In this document: positions 55,837 through 64,000 of the stretch, piece by piece | Position numbering within the stretch: the first letter of the stretch is position 1 | Layout of the letters: each line of letters begins with the position of its first letter | DNA from: an uncultured Planctomycetaceae bacterium | Lineage (GTDB): Bacteria; Planctomycetota; Planctomycetia; Planctomycetales; Planctomycetaceae | DNA: 64,000 nt | Assembly (NCBI GenBank): GCA_943787265.1 | Contig: CALSLT010000004.1 | Coordinates: 124,001-188,000 of the forward strand | Reading direction: 5' to 3' | Position numbers and translations under genes: made by a program | The notes under the pieces: model-generated | Databases searched by the model: none | Told to the model about the DNA's origin: nothing | What the model saw: only the letters and a program-made list of their open reading frames with translations

Positions 55837-57039
55837 TTAAACGGATTTGAGCCCGTCGACGACGGGCAATTGCAGAACTCGAAGCGCGGGCGGCAGTGAC
55901 CCAAGGATCCCTAAAGCCAGCCCCGTTCCGCATCCGTACAAAAGTGCGACGCTGTCGACCTGCAATTCGAATGCTCCCATCGTGAACCGCATGGCCGAGC
56001 CATTGACGATAAGCAAGGCGAGAACAGAAGCGATCAGCGACGCGGTTACGGCAAGCATCGTGCCTTCCTGGACGATGCTGACAATTGCCGCTCGACGTTG
56101 AAATCCAAGCGTCCGTAAGGTGGCGAGTTCTCGAACTCGACCGACGACCGCTCCGTACATGGTGTTCAAACCGGCGAAGACTCCCGCCGCAAAGATCAGG
56201 AACGCAACCAACCACGCCAGCATCCGGACGGGCGCGTAATCCTTGCGCAACGTCTTGAAATATTCGATCTGCGAAACTGCCTGCAGTTCCAGGTCGAGTC
56301 GTTCCTTGCAGAACAAGTCGACATCCTGAAATTCGGCATCCGGTTCCAACATCAGGGCAACCAGGCTCAAGTCCTGACGCTTCATCGCCTGCTGAAGCCC
56401 ATCCAGTCGGCACCAGACTTCGGATTCGAAGACGGCGCCCGCGGCCGAGAACACTCCGCTGATCCGCCATTCGCGACCTTCCAACCACAATGACTGCCCG
56501 ATGCGAGTTTCTTCCTCAGTGGCTCCGATTTTGGTTGCGGCCAAACGACCGATCATTACTTCGTTGGGTTGCGGCCAGTCTCCAGCGACGATTTCGATGT
56601 TCGAATGGACCAGCAATGCCGACGGAGTGACCCCTCGAACCAGCCCCATCCCCGGCTTGCCTTCTTGCGACGTGCGAATCTGGGTTCCAAGGTAGAGTTC
56701 CGGCGAGGCGAACTTCTTTCCGTGTCGTTCCTGAACGCCGACGATGCTCGCAGCGACAAGGTCCGAGGTTCTCATCGGTACCGATGAGTATTCCAGGTTC
56801 TCGCCCATGCCAAGCGAAAAGACGATCACAGTGCGTGGATCGCCGCTGACAGCCAGCGCTCGTTCGAGGCCTCGAACAAAGCCAACGACAACAAGCACCA
56901 GCAGCACGACGGTTGTTAATCCAAGCAACGTCAGCCCGCTGCGCAGCGGACGACGAAGCAGATTGCGGATGCCATATTCCCAGGGAAGAAGAGCCACGGT
57001 GGGTCCAGTATTGAGAGTCTTTAGTCCAGAGTTTCCCAA
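55837..57039 (-). CDS. FtsX/MacB-type ABC transporter permease (second copy)
   Basis: 400 residues from a TTG at 57039; an in-frame GTG at 56997 is an alternative. N-terminal membrane helix (GLTLLGLTTVVLLVLVVVGFVRG), a periplasmic domain (about 60-270), and three C-terminal helices (ARMLAWLVAFLIFAAGVFAGL-like, IVSIVQEGTMLAVTASLIASVLALLIV, ALLYGCGTGLALGILGSLPPAL). Belongs to the same family as 51803-52939, from which it differs in sequence. The two may form a heterodimer with the ATPase. It starts the second part of the operon after the Cys-rich gene. Confidence 0.85.
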   Translation of the reverse strand: MGNSGLKTLNTGPTVALLPWEYGIRNLLRRPLRSGLTLLGLTTVVLLVLVVVGFVRGLERALAVSGDPRTVIVFSLGMGENLEYSSVPMRTSDLVAASIVGVQERHGKKFASPELYLGTQIRTSQEGKPGMGLVRGVTPSALLVHSNIEIVAGDWPQPNEVMIGRLAATKIGATEEETRIGQSLWLEGREWRISGVFSAAGAVFESEVWCRLDGLQQAMKRQDLSLVALMLEPDAEFQDVDLFCKERLDLELQAVSQIEYFKTLRKDYAPVRMLAWLVAFLIFAAGVFAGLNTMYGAVVGRVRELATLRTLGFQRRAAIVSIVQEGTMLAVTASLIASVLALLIVNGSAMRFTMGAFELQVDSVALLYGCGTGLALGILGSLPPALRVLQLPVVDGLKSV

Positions 57040-57134
57040 CTCGCGTCACTTGAGTCGGAAACGGATCTCCATCGCAAAATGCAAAGCGACGGATTGAAGA
57101 TCGTCAGCGGAGGATCTTCAGAGCGGACTCTCAA

Positions 57135-57572
57135 CTAAACCTGGAATGACATCTGCAAAGTGCGGATCTCTCGCCCGGAAATCGGATCAGGCGGATCGAA
57201 GTGTGCTCTTCCGAGAACGCTCGGCTCATTCGCAGAGCAAACAACGCAATCATCAATCGTTGCCAACGATGTTGCGTTCTGGTTGAAATCGACTTGCGCG
57301 ACAGCAGCGATCGCTCCTTTGCAAAGACAATCGCAATGGCATTCGTCGCCAGATTTCGGGAGCTGCGAAGAGTCGTTGTCACCCGCCTCTGAGGACTCTC
57401 GCTTATCGATGGCGTGATGGCAGCAGTCGTCTTCCAACTGACAGGTTTGATTGTCAACCGGCGATATTAAAGACGATTCTGTGGCACAACACGCATCGGC
57501 AGCGACGACACACTGAACTGGGCAGGCCAGCACGACGAGAATCAGCAGAAGATGTCCGATGGAACGTGTCAT
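57135..57572 (-). CDS. Exported cysteine-rich protein
   Basis: 145 residues with a signal peptide (about 1-25) and at least 12 Cys residues in clusters (DACCATE, DDCCHH, ECHCDCLCKG, DDCVVCSANE), His also nearby. This composition suggests metal binding or disulfide-rich structure. It heads the minus-strand run that ends at 51803 and is about 95 bases from the next gene. No family was recognised, so the metal role is inference. Confidence 0.7.
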   Translation of the reverse strand: MTRSIGHLLLILVVLACPVQCVVAADACCATESSLISPVDNQTCQLEDDCCHHAIDKRESSEAGDNDSSQLPKSGDECHCDCLCKGAIAAVAQVDFNQNATSLATIDDCVVCSANEPSVLGRAHFDPPDPISGREIRTLQMSFQV

Positions 57573-57627
57573 GACTTCGATTGTGCCGAGGCTGGATGCA
57601 AGAGTCCATACAGTTTCTGAATCGACT

Positions 57628-57963
57628 TCACAATTCGTGATTCAGGTGAGGAGCAGCCGACTTGATCGTCTCAACCAGATGCTGCCTTGAAAACGAGGAA
57701 AAATAAGACGTTCTGCAATCTGTCGTTGTGACACACACCGTTGGGGAAAATCCCAGGCAGCGAGCCTTGGACACCGTGACGAGCTCAGCGAGCTGAATCT
57801 CGACGGTATTGAGGAAGAACGAAAGTACTGATGGCTCGTAGAGGATGCGTTTGCTTGTGACAACCAGATTACCCATGTTTGCCCAAGGCCAGAATCGACT
57901 TGGGAAGTAAGCAGAAAGCTCTTCGCTCAGTACTTCTTCTCCTGCTTGCAGATTGGCTTTCAT
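57628..57963 (-). CDS. GRAM/PH-like small protein
   Basis: 111 residues from ATG at 57963. The sequence GEEVLSEELSAYFPSRFWPWANMGNLVVTSKRILYEP resembles the start of a bacterial PH or GRAM domain (typical: beta strand, VTNKRLLY). The C-terminal SRQHLVETIKSAAPHL helix is consistent with that fold. Phospholipid or protein binding is possible; function unknown. It lies between the transglutaminase gene (31 bases) and the Cys-rich gene. Confidence 0.65.
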   Translation of the reverse strand: MKANLQAGEEVLSEELSAYFPSRFWPWANMGNLVVTSKRILYEPSVLSFFLNTVEIQLAELVTVSKARCLGFSPTVCVTTTDCRTSYFSSFSRQHLVETIKSAAPHLNHEL

Positions 57964-57994
57964 CGACCATGTCCTCATCGTTGAAGAGTGTAGG

Positions 57995-59095
57995 TCACTC
58001 GCGGTCGGCGTAACGGAACGCCTTTTCCATGTACTCTTTTGACAGCGGTTTGCCGTCGACTTCGATGTAAGGGTAGACGAAGAAGTTGAGTGGCTTGCCG
58101 GCCTGACGAGGGACCAGGTTCAGGTCTCGGCCCATTGAGAAAGCGACTCGGTTTTCGGTGAGGTTTCCGAAGTAGTAATCCTTCATTTCGGGATGCTTGT
58201 CCGCTTCGGAAATGTCGGTCGGCACCCAGTCGTGCTTGTCAGTGTGGAAAAAGGCCCAGCAGTGGTAGCCTCCGATTGATCCTTTTCCGCGTGATTCGGG
58301 AATGGGAAAACCGATCTCGAACCGTGCCGGAAGTCCCTTCGCACGAGCCAGCGAAATGAAGAGGCTGTGGAAGTCGGTGCAGTTTCCGAACTGGCTGTCG
58401 CAGGCCCAGACGGAATCTCCAGTTCCGTAACCTGGTCGAGACTTGTCGTACTTCATGTGCGTGTCGACGCGTTCGTAAAGGAAGCGTCCGAGATCAAGTG
58501 GATCGCCTGGGGCGTTGACACCTTTAAGTAAATCGAGTGGTCGGCCTGTCGTCGGGACCAGCCGGTTTGGCTTCAGAAACATGCGACGTTCGGCCTTGCT
58601 GAGCGCCTTGCCGTCTCGGTCGAGAGCTTTGACCTCCGCGCGGGTCACGTCGAACGCCATCGAAAAACTGACTTCGCCATTCGCCGGCGCGACCGTTTCG
58701 AAATAGACCATGCAGTTTCCGTACTGCGACTCGCGAGCCGTCGTGGCTTTGGCAGGAAACTGCGAAGACTTAACGGACACCGACTGATGCTGGTTGGTCG
58801 GTGGAATCGGCAACCAGACTCGGACGTTCGCTCCTGGTTTGAGACCGACCGCCTTGCTCGCATACTCGAATTCGAAATGCCTGAGTTTCTCATCGTGCTG
58901 AAGAGCTTTGGGATTGAAGCCGCCACCGCTTGCTACGCAAGATTCGATGGTTTCCGCGGCTGAACCAGCCCGTGAAGTGAGAACGCAAATCGCAAAGTAT
59001 GCAACTGCAACAAGGATTGCTTGAGCGGTCTTCCGCTGGTGGCTTCCGTTCTGTTGACGCTGAGTGGCGATCACTCTGGCTCTCCTACCGTGCAT
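57995..59095 (-). CDS. Secreted transglutaminase-like cysteine protease-fold protein
   Basis: 366 residues with an N-terminal hydrophobic segment (about residues 23-46) acting as a signal or anchor. The transglutaminase core shows the Cys-His-Asp triad: QFGNCTDFHSLFISLARAKGLPARFE, IGGYHCWAFFHTDKHDWVPTDISEADKH. Residues 100-160 have beta-rich character preceding the core. Such proteins act on periplasmic or extracellular amide or peptide bonds; the exact activity is unknown. It ends about 30 bases before the GRAM-like gene on the same strand. Confidence 0.87.
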   Translation of the reverse strand: MHGRRARVIATQRQQNGSHQRKTAQAILVAVAYFAICVLTSRAGSAAETIESCVASGGGFNPKALQHDEKLRHFEFEYASKAVGLKPGANVRVWLPIPPTNQHQSVSVKSSQFPAKATTARESQYGNCMVYFETVAPANGEVSFSMAFDVTRAEVKALDRDGKALSKAERRMFLKPNRLVPTTGRPLDLLKGVNAPGDPLDLGRFLYERVDTHMKYDKSRPGYGTGDSVWACDSQFGNCTDFHSLFISLARAKGLPARFEIGFPIPESRGKGSIGGYHCWAFFHTDKHDWVPTDISEADKHPEMKDYYFGNLTENRVAFSMGRDLNLVPRQAGKPLNFFVYPYIEVDGKPLSKEYMEKAFRYADRE

Positions 59096-59107
59096 GGTTC
59101 AAGCAAG

Positions 59108-60535
59108 CTATAGACTACGGATGACGTCGAGAATCCGCTCCAACTCGTTGTCGACTGGGACGGGGCCATTGGCAAATGAAACCGCATCGATGCCCTGGTC
59201 CGCAAGCTTCGGATCGATGTTGCCGGCCTTTGACGAATGGTAGGCGACCGTCGCGTTCGGATCTTTGAGTTGGTGCCCTGTGAGGATGCATACGACTTTG
59301 TCACTCGGAGCGATGATACCTTCTTCGCGAAGTTGCTTTGCTCCGGCGACGCTGGCAGCGCTGGCGGGTTCGCAACCGAATCCACCGGCTCCGACCTGAG
59401 CCTTGGCGTCGAGGATTTCCTGATCGGAAACCTGTCGCACAACACCGTTGCATGCTTCGAGGGCTCGCAGACATTTTTTCAGATTGACCGGACGGTTGAT
59501 CTCGATGGCCGTGGCGAGTGTTGATGCTCGACGGTTTTCGGCATCCATCCGCGAGAAGAAACCGTCGATCATTGCATCGTCTGTGCGGCCGTCGTTCCAG
59601 CGAAGTCCCTGATCGTTGTAAAGCTGAGTCAGCGTGTTCGCTCCTGCGGCGTTGATAACGGCCAGGCGAGGCACTCGGTCGATGAGGCCGAGTTCTTTCA
59701 GTTCCAGAAACGCTTTGCCGAACGAGCTTGAGTTTCCAAGGTTGCCGCCAGGCACAACGATCCAGTCAGGCGGTTCCCAGTTCAATGCTTCCAGCACGCG
59801 GAACATGATCGTTTTCTGACCTTCAAGCCGGAACGGGTTCACACTGTTGCAGAGGTAGATCTTTTCTCGCTGGCAGACTTCGCGAACCTGTTTCAAGGCG
59901 TCGTCAAAGTCACCGGCGATTTGCAGCGTGTGGGCTCCGTAGTCGAGAGCTTGCGAAAGTTTGCCGAAAGCAATCTTTCCGCTGCCGACGAAAACCAACG
60001 CGTTGAAGAGTTGCGCGGCGCTGCTGTAGATGGCCAGCGACGCGCTGGTGTTTCCGGTGGATGCGCAGGCGGCGTACTTCGCTCCGACCATGCGAGCGTG
60101 CGTCGACGCAGCGGTCATCCCGTTGTCTTTGAAACTTCCCGACGGATTCAGACCTTCGTATTGCAGAAGCAAATTGGATTCTTTCAGCCCGGCGTATTTC
60201 GCGACAGGGCTGCTCTCGCGCAGGATCGTCTGTCCCTCACCGATCGTCACAATGCTTTCATCCGGGGCAAAGGGCAGCAAGCTTCGGAATCGCCAGACGC
60301 CGCTGAAGTCGAGCGGGTTGCGGCGCGTCGACCAGCGAGCTTCGATCTCGGAGAGCGACGTCGGGACTTCCAGGCGATCCCAGTCGTAGGCAATGTCGAG
60401 CAAGTTTCCGCACTTTGGGCAGCCGACGAGGATCTCGTCGATTCCATAGGTCGATCGACAGTCGGGGTGAATGCAGACCTGCCAGGCAGTGTCCTGCTTT
60501 GTGGCCGTGGACGAGGCAGCTTCAAGCGTCGACAT
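59108..60535 (-). CDS. thrC: Threonine synthase
   Basis: 475 residues from ATG at 60535; an upstream in-frame ATG at 60682 would add a segment not seen in the family. An N-terminal zinc-ribbon-like section ([28 protein letters not shown]) precedes the PLP-enzyme core: [18 protein letters not shown] with the PLP Lys, [30 protein letters not shown] and [13 protein letters not shown]. It converts O-phosphohomoserine to threonine. The N-terminal CxxxxC-CxxC part is a feature of this subfamily. Gene gap to the transglutaminase gene is 12 bases, so co-transcription is likely. Confidence 0.95.
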   Translation of the reverse strand: MSTLEAASSTATKQDTAWQVCIHPDCRSTYGIDEILVGCPKCGNLLDIAYDWDRLEVPTSLSEIEARWSTRRNPLDFSGVWRFRSLLPFAPDESIVTIGEGQTILRESSPVAKYAGLKESNLLLQYEGLNPSGSFKDNGMTAASTHARMVGAKYAACASTGNTSASLAIYSSAAQLFNALVFVGSGKIAFGKLSQALDYGAHTLQIAGDFDDALKQVREVCQREKIYLCNSVNPFRLEGQKTIMFRVLEALNWEPPDWIVVPGGNLGNSSSFGKAFLELKELGLIDRVPRLAVINAAGANTLTQLYNDQGLRWNDGRTDDAMIDGFFSRMDAENRRASTLATAIEINRPVNLKKCLRALEACNGVVRQVSDQEILDAKAQVGAGGFGCEPASAASVAGAKQLREEGIIAPSDKVVCILTGHQLKDPNATVAYHSSKAGNIDPKLADQGIDAVSFANGPVPVDNELERILDVIRSL

Positions 60536-60602
60536 GGGAGTTACCGTGGTTCTCGTAGAATGTTTGGTTAGTTGTGCGTCGGCGAGGCCGGGGAGTGAGT
60601 GA

Positions 60603-61046
60603 TTATTCTTTGGTCGGTTTGCCGTTTGATCGATGCCGGTGTTTGGCGAGTTCGGCTTCCAGTTCTTTTCGAGTCGATTCAAGCTGAGACATTGCCGTTT
60701 GCGAATGTGTTCGCACGGACGTCAGGTCGCCCAGAGCCAGCAGAGCGATCCAGAACACAAGCATGATGACAAACAGCCAGTAAAAAGTCGCAACTGCTGG
60801 ACCAAGTTGCCAGATGAATGCGTCTCCGATCCCGATCAGGCAACCAGTAAACACAACGGCTCCTGATGTCTGCATCCGCCTGAGGTAACGGTTGCGAAGA
60901 TGCCGCCGGTCGGAATCTTCCAGCGATTCGTCCGCACGCTGCTGCTTCCAGGCACGAGCGTGACCGTACATCATGCCGGCTCCGAGCAGCACGAGTGACC
61001 CACCAAAAATGGCAGCCGGAACCCAGTTATTTTCCTCTAGAGCCAT
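60603..61046 (-). CDS. Small membrane protein of unknown function
   Basis: 147 residues from ATG at 61046 ([13 protein letters not shown]). Three hydrophobic segments are seen ([59 protein letters not shown]) and a charged coiled-coil tail ([18 protein letters not shown]). No domain recognised. The gene lies 67 bases upstream of thrC on the same strand. Confidence 0.68.
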   Translation of the reverse strand: MALEENNWVPAAIFGGSLVLLGAGMMYGHARAWKQQRADESLEDSDRRHLRNRYLRRMQTSGAVVFTGCLIGIGDAFIWQLGPAVATFYWLFVIMLVFWIALLALGDLTSVRTHSQTAMSQLESTRKELEAELAKHRHRSNGKPTKE

Positions 61047-61318
61047 TTTCGAATCGAGTTTTCTCAGCAAGCCGCCGAGCGGGAAACGTGATGCAGGCGA
61101 CTCAACAGTGAGCGCCGAAAAGTGAGCGGGAGCAATAAAATAACGTTTCCGGCGATGCGTTCCCACGGTCATCGAGTTTTGGTTGCAACGCGTTCATGTA
61201 CGTTGATGCGTTCGACTATTGAGTGGACCGTCGAATCTGAAAGCAGCCCGCGAGGAACGAAATCGCTCGCAGGCCGCATTGTGTCATTTTCAGCCGTCTC
61301 GAATTCAATCAGTCGTGA

Positions 61319-62038
61319 TCAGCCTTCGACTGACTCAAGCAACTGGTTCAAAGAACGTTGAACATTCGGATTCAGTTGCTCTGCACGTTCAAGTTCCGTT
61401 TTCAATTCGTCGTCGCGACCGAGGCGGTCCAACGTTCCGAGGAATAGGACTCGCGAGTTCCAGTCGCGCGGCTTCTTATCAATGGCAACTTTCAGGTCAG
61501 CGTATGCCTGATCGAGCTGGCCGGCTTCGTACATCGCAAGGCCGCGTTTGTAGTAGCCGATCGAGTGTTGCGGCGAGACGCTGATGAATCGCGAGAAAGT
61601 TTCTGCAGCGGCGAGGTAGTCCTGATTTTCAAGCTGACGCTGTCCAATCTGGTAGTAGACGCCGGACTCAAGAGTATTCTTCGAAACTCCCGCCGTGACG
61701 ATCATTCCAAAGACGAGCGAACACACAAAAAGAGCCAGTGGACGAGCCGTCGAAACTGTCGGCTGAATCGAAAGCTGAGCACGACGACGTCGGAAGATTT
61801 CTCGAACACCGACCGTGATCGGAATGAGAACTGCCGTCAGCGCGACGGCGGTCGCGGGAACGATCCAAAGGTTGTTGACGTTTTCGTGAAGAAGAACGAC
61901 GGCTCCGAGCGTTGCAGCAACGGACAGAACGGCTCCGCTGATGATGGCCCCGTCGGTTCTGAGTTTCGCCAGGTGGTAAGAAAGGACTGGACGATTGGTT
62001 GATACGGATTCTGACTGCGCGTTGTTTTCCTGGGTCAT
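61319..62038 (-). CDS. Membrane-anchored TPR protein
   Basis: 239 residues from ATG at 62038 (MTQENNAQSES). Three hydrophobic segments are seen in the N-terminal half (IISGAVLSVAATLGAVVLL, WIVPATAVALTAVLIPITV, PLALFVCSLVFGMIVTAGV). The C-terminal part has two TPR motifs (ENQDYLAAAETFSRFISVSPQHSIGYYKRG; GQLDQAYADLKVAIDKKPRDW). TPR domains mediate protein contact, here probably on the cytoplasmic or periplasmic face; function unknown. Confidence 0.75.
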   Translation of the reverse strand: MTQENNAQSESVSTNRPVLSYHLAKLRTDGAIISGAVLSVAATLGAVVLLHENVNNLWIVPATAVALTAVLIPITVGVREIFRRRRAQLSIQPTVSTARPLALFVCSLVFGMIVTAGVSKNTLESGVYYQIGQRQLENQDYLAAAETFSRFISVSPQHSIGYYKRGLAMYEAGQLDQAYADLKVAIDKKPRDWNSRVLFLGTLDRLGRDDELKTELERAEQLNPNVQRSLNQLLESVEG

Positions 62039-62354
62039 GTGAGAGCCTTGCGTTGAGAAGAGAGGAAGCTGCCCGTGTGATTTGGGAGGCGGCGCGTGAG
62101 ACACCGCTCGGGCCATGCTACCCACACCTTCTGGAGGCGTTTCCAACGAAGTTCTGAAACCACCGTTTTGGGGTGTCAGTTGAATCCGCCGCTAACGGAT
62201 TGGTCGCCAACTCGTTTTTGTCCGCAGGCAGATTTACGTTCGTCAATTCGGTGAGCGGTGGGCGTCAGCCCACTGGCTACCGTTGAAAGCTACCCTTGCC
62301 GGCGGACTAACGTCCGCCGCTCACCTTGCCTTGTGGGTTAGTCGCAGAGAGTCG
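62039..62354. other. Intergenic region with a palindrome
   Basis: About 316 bases without a supported gene. The 3' two thirds hold the palindrome at 62250-62325; the rest shows nothing recognisable. Confidence 0.5.
62250..62325. repeat. Palindromic dispersed-repeat-like element
   Basis: Outer arms GGTGAGCGG (62250-62258) and CCGCTCACC (62317-62325) enclose two more small hairpins (GTGGGCGTCAGCCCAC and GCGGACTAACGTCCGC). It lies between the TPR and hsp20 genes. Confidence 0.75.
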
Positions 62355-62780
62355 CTAAGAGCCGGAGACCTGGATCTTCCGCGGCTGTGACTTCGGCGTG
62401 TGCGGAAGGAAGACTTCCAGGACGCCGTTGGTCAGCTTGGCTGAAATTCGGTCGTGATCGACGTTGTCGCTCAGGATGAACGAGCGGAGGTAGTCGCCTT
62501 CATGGTATTCCTGATGGACAAGTCGTGCTCCTTCGGGAGCGACCTGCGGGACTCGACCGAACAATGTCAGGCGATTGTTCTGAACCTGCAGCTCGAGAGT
62601 TTCCAGCGAAACGCCTGGCAGGTCGGCTCGCAGAATGAGGCCGTCGTCGGTTTCGTGAATGTCGATCGGCGGCGTGAAGACGTACCGCTCGTCAGGCGGA
62701 GTGCTGGCTTCGCGACCGGATCGCTGTTCGGTATTCCCCGCTTGCTGATCCGGGTTGGGGCGAGATAGTTCGTTGGTCAT
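62355..62780 (-). CDS. Hsp20/alpha-crystallin small heat shock protein
   Basis: 141 residues. A disordered N-terminal tail (about 1-35) is followed by the alpha-crystallin domain: TDDGLILRADLPGVSLETLELQVQNNRL, LFGRVPQV, DYLRSFILSDNVD and ISAKLTNGVLEVFLP with the conserved A-x-x-x-N-G-V-L pattern (here AKLTNGVLEV). It prevents protein aggregation as an oligomer. A second hsp20 gene lies 12 bases upstream on the same strand, suggesting one transcript. Confidence 0.95.
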   Translation of the reverse strand: MTNELSRPNPDQQAGNTEQRSGREASTPPDERYVFTPPIDIHETDDGLILRADLPGVSLETLELQVQNNRLTLFGRVPQVAPEGARLVHQEYHEGDYLRSFILSDNVDHDRISAKLTNGVLEVFLPHTPKSQPRKIQVSGS

Positions 62781-62792
62781 CTGTCGATCCCC

Positions 62793-63236
62793 TTATCCAC
62801 CGGTGACCGGAATCTGACGAGGTGCTTCGTCCTGCGCTTTGGGCAGCACAATCTGCAGGATGCCGTTTGTGAGATCAGCTTTCAAACCGTCCTCGGAAAC
62901 GCGTTCCGGCAATGAGATCGATCGTTGCCAGCTTCCGTGTGGACGTTCCTGCCGACGGTAGCGATTTTCGTCGGCTCCTTCATCGAGCTGGCGGCCGCCC
63001 CGAATCGTCAGCACACCATTCGCGATGGCCAGGTCCAGGTCTTCGGTGGCGACACCGGCAATCTCGGCAGTAATCAGATAATGGTCGTCGAGATCGTACA
63101 GATTGATCGGCGGATGCTGGCGTCCGAACCTCAAGCCCTGGAACGTCTGATTGACGCTCTGCAGGATGCTGTCGACTTCGCGTTCGAGATCGCTGAACGC
63201 GTCGCTCCAGCTATGTCCCCAGCGAAATACGGCCAT
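62793..63236 (-). CDS. Hsp20/alpha-crystallin small heat shock protein (paralogue)
   Basis: 147 residues from ATG at 63236 (MAVFRWGHSW); an earlier in-frame start at 63332 is less likely. It has the alpha-crystallin domain: INLYDLDDHYLITAEIAGVATEDLDLAIANGVLTIRGGR, RPHGSWQRSISLPERVS, and LKADLTNGILQIVLPK with A-D-L-T-N-G-I-L. It precedes the other hsp20 gene in the same direction; the two differ in the N-terminal half. Divergent from coaD over a 360-base region with a small palindrome. Confidence 0.95.
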   Translation of the reverse strand: MAVFRWGHSWSDAFSDLEREVDSILQSVNQTFQGLRFGRQHPPINLYDLDDHYLITAEIAGVATEDLDLAIANGVLTIRGGRQLDEGADENRYRRQERPHGSWQRSISLPERVSEDGLKADLTNGILQIVLPKAQDEAPRQIPVTGG

Positions 63237-63596
63237 GATCAAAATGCTCTCGAACGAGTTTCCCGAGTAATGTGTCGAGCTTGCGTCTCGACTGTTTGGG
63301 ACTTTCAGCGGCGGATTACTCCAGAAGAACACGCATCAGCAAAGAGCGTACCGAGATATGGCCCACGCGATCTGCCCGCTCATTCACTGTTCGTAACTGG
63401 TTTATCCGTCAGTTGATGCGCCGCATACTGGTCGACCTGACGACTCTCAGAATTGCTGCCGGATTGGCAATCTGCCAAACAGGCAGCTCGCGATATTACT
63501 CCGATCAGCCAGCGGCAGAAATTGTTTCCAGCCGGTAGAATTCGTGAAAGTCACTCTTCCGCACGTTAACTCTCACCCGAAGAGCACCGTGAAGCC
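63237..63596. other. Divergent intergenic region upstream of hsp20 and coaD
   Basis: About 360 bases with no supported gene. The one clear element is the palindrome TTGGCA-ATC-TGCCAA at 63464-63478, a plausible operator. No CIRCE element was seen. Confidence 0.45.
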
Positions 63597-64000
63597 ATGC
63601 CCGAACCCAGCACTCGAAACGCGGTTTACGTTGGCAGTTTCGATCCGCCGACGCTCGGCCATCTGGACATCATTCAGCGAGGCTCGCGGCTGTTTGATCG
63701 GCTGACGGTCGGCATCGGCATCAACCCGGACAAGAAGCCGCTGTTCAGCCCGGACGAACGAATCGCTCTGGTGGGCGAGATGGTGGCCGACCTGCCGAAC
63801 GTCGACATCTGCTGCTTTGAAGGTTTGTCGGTGACGTTTGCCCGAGAGATCGAAGCGGCGGTCCTGCTGCGAGGCGTCCGCACGGTCAGCGACATTGAGC
63901 TTGAATTCACGATGGCTCTAACAAACCACTCGCTGGCTCCAGACCTGGAAACGGTCTTCCTGATGGCCAGCGAAAAATATTCCCACATCTCCAGCACGCT
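63597..64000 (+). CDS. coaD: Phosphopantetheine adenylyltransferase (3' end outside window)
   Basis: The N-terminal 134 codons (of about 160) fall inside the window. The protein begins MPEPSTRNAVYVGSFDPPTLGHLDIIQRG, carrying the T/HxGH nucleotide-binding motif (TLGH) and continues LTVGIGINPDKKPLFSPDERI, VLLRGVRTVSDIELEFTMALTN, and METVFLMAS-like TVFLMASEKYSHISST. It catalyses the fourth step of coenzyme A synthesis. Start is ATG at 63597. The stop codon is beyond base 64000. Confidence 0.97.
   Translation, partial: MPEPSTRNAVYVGSFDPPTLGHLDIIQRGSRLFDRLTVGIGINPDKKPLFSPDERIALVGEMVADLPNVDICCFEGLSVTFAREIEAAVLLRGVRTVSDIELEFTMALTNHSLAPDLETVFLMASEKYSHISST

Noticed and set aside
1..64000. tRNA, rRNA and CRISPR arrays
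   Set aside because: None recognised on reading; the intergenic palindromes are not regularly spaced repeats.

Overview
The window is a 64 kb chromosomal segment of a planctomycete (phylum Planctomycetota). This is inferred from gene content: a PSCyt1/DUF1549/DUF1553 surface protein, a Cys-type sulfatase, ThuA-like and PQQ-propeller proteins, an XylR-type regulator, many secreted proteins of unknown function, and a moderately GC-rich genome with frequent dispersed palindromes between genes. I cannot name the genus. No rRNA, tRNA or CRISPR array was seen.

Layout. 1-4.5 kb: 5'-complete, window-truncated cytochrome-type protein, a secreted thioredoxin-fold protein, an HU-like protein and a DUF3467 protein, the last two separated by two strong terminators. 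4.9-8.9 kb: MsbA-like exporter and lepA. 9.1-11.4 kb: a two-gene nucleotidyltransferase module, pdxH, and a WXG100-like pair. 11.7-16.8 kb: XylR-like regulator, PQQ propeller, Gfo/Idh oxidoreductase, slyX, hpnC. 16.8-19.3 kb: two-gene ABC-2 exporter. 19.3-27.2 kb: glycosidase-like secreted protein, membrane protein, FHA protein, receiver protein lacking its phospho-acceptor, LRR lipoprotein, short pheT, methyltransferase. 27.4-32.5 kb: WD40 protein and a zinc-ribbon membrane-protein gene that carries an in-frame stop and two complete insertion sequences (IS5-like and IS30-like). 32.7-39.4 kb: methyltransferase, TPR-like protein, rsgA, secreted protein, eno. 39.6-47.5 kb: PhoD-like phosphatase, rlmN, amidohydrolase, ThuA protein, sugar isomerase, rodA; three of these six carry single-base insertions that break the frame. 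47.7-51.8 kb: NDH-2 with a cyclic-nucleotide-binding tail, and a sulfatase. 51.8-57.6 kb: a six-gene MacB-like efflux operon. 57.6-64 kb: GRAM-like protein, transglutaminase, thrC, membrane protein, TPR protein, tandem hsp20 genes, and the start of coaD.

How the genes work together. Housekeeping functions are scattered singly (lepA, pheT, eno, rlmN, rsgA, thrC, coaD, pdxH, rodA). The clearest multigene unit is the efflux operon at 51.8-57.6 kb: two FtsX-type permeases, a LolD-type ATPase, an HlyD adaptor, a lipoprotein and a Cys-rich exported protein read in one direction with short gaps or overlaps. The most informative structural observation is the multiply broken gene at 28.4-32.5 kb: removing each IS with one copy of its 3-bp target duplication restores an open frame across both insertion sites, leaving only one TAA codon. 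The second is the cluster of +1 frameshifts at 40.5-46.5 kb. It looks more like local sequence error than gene decay, because rodA is included and every event is one extra base.
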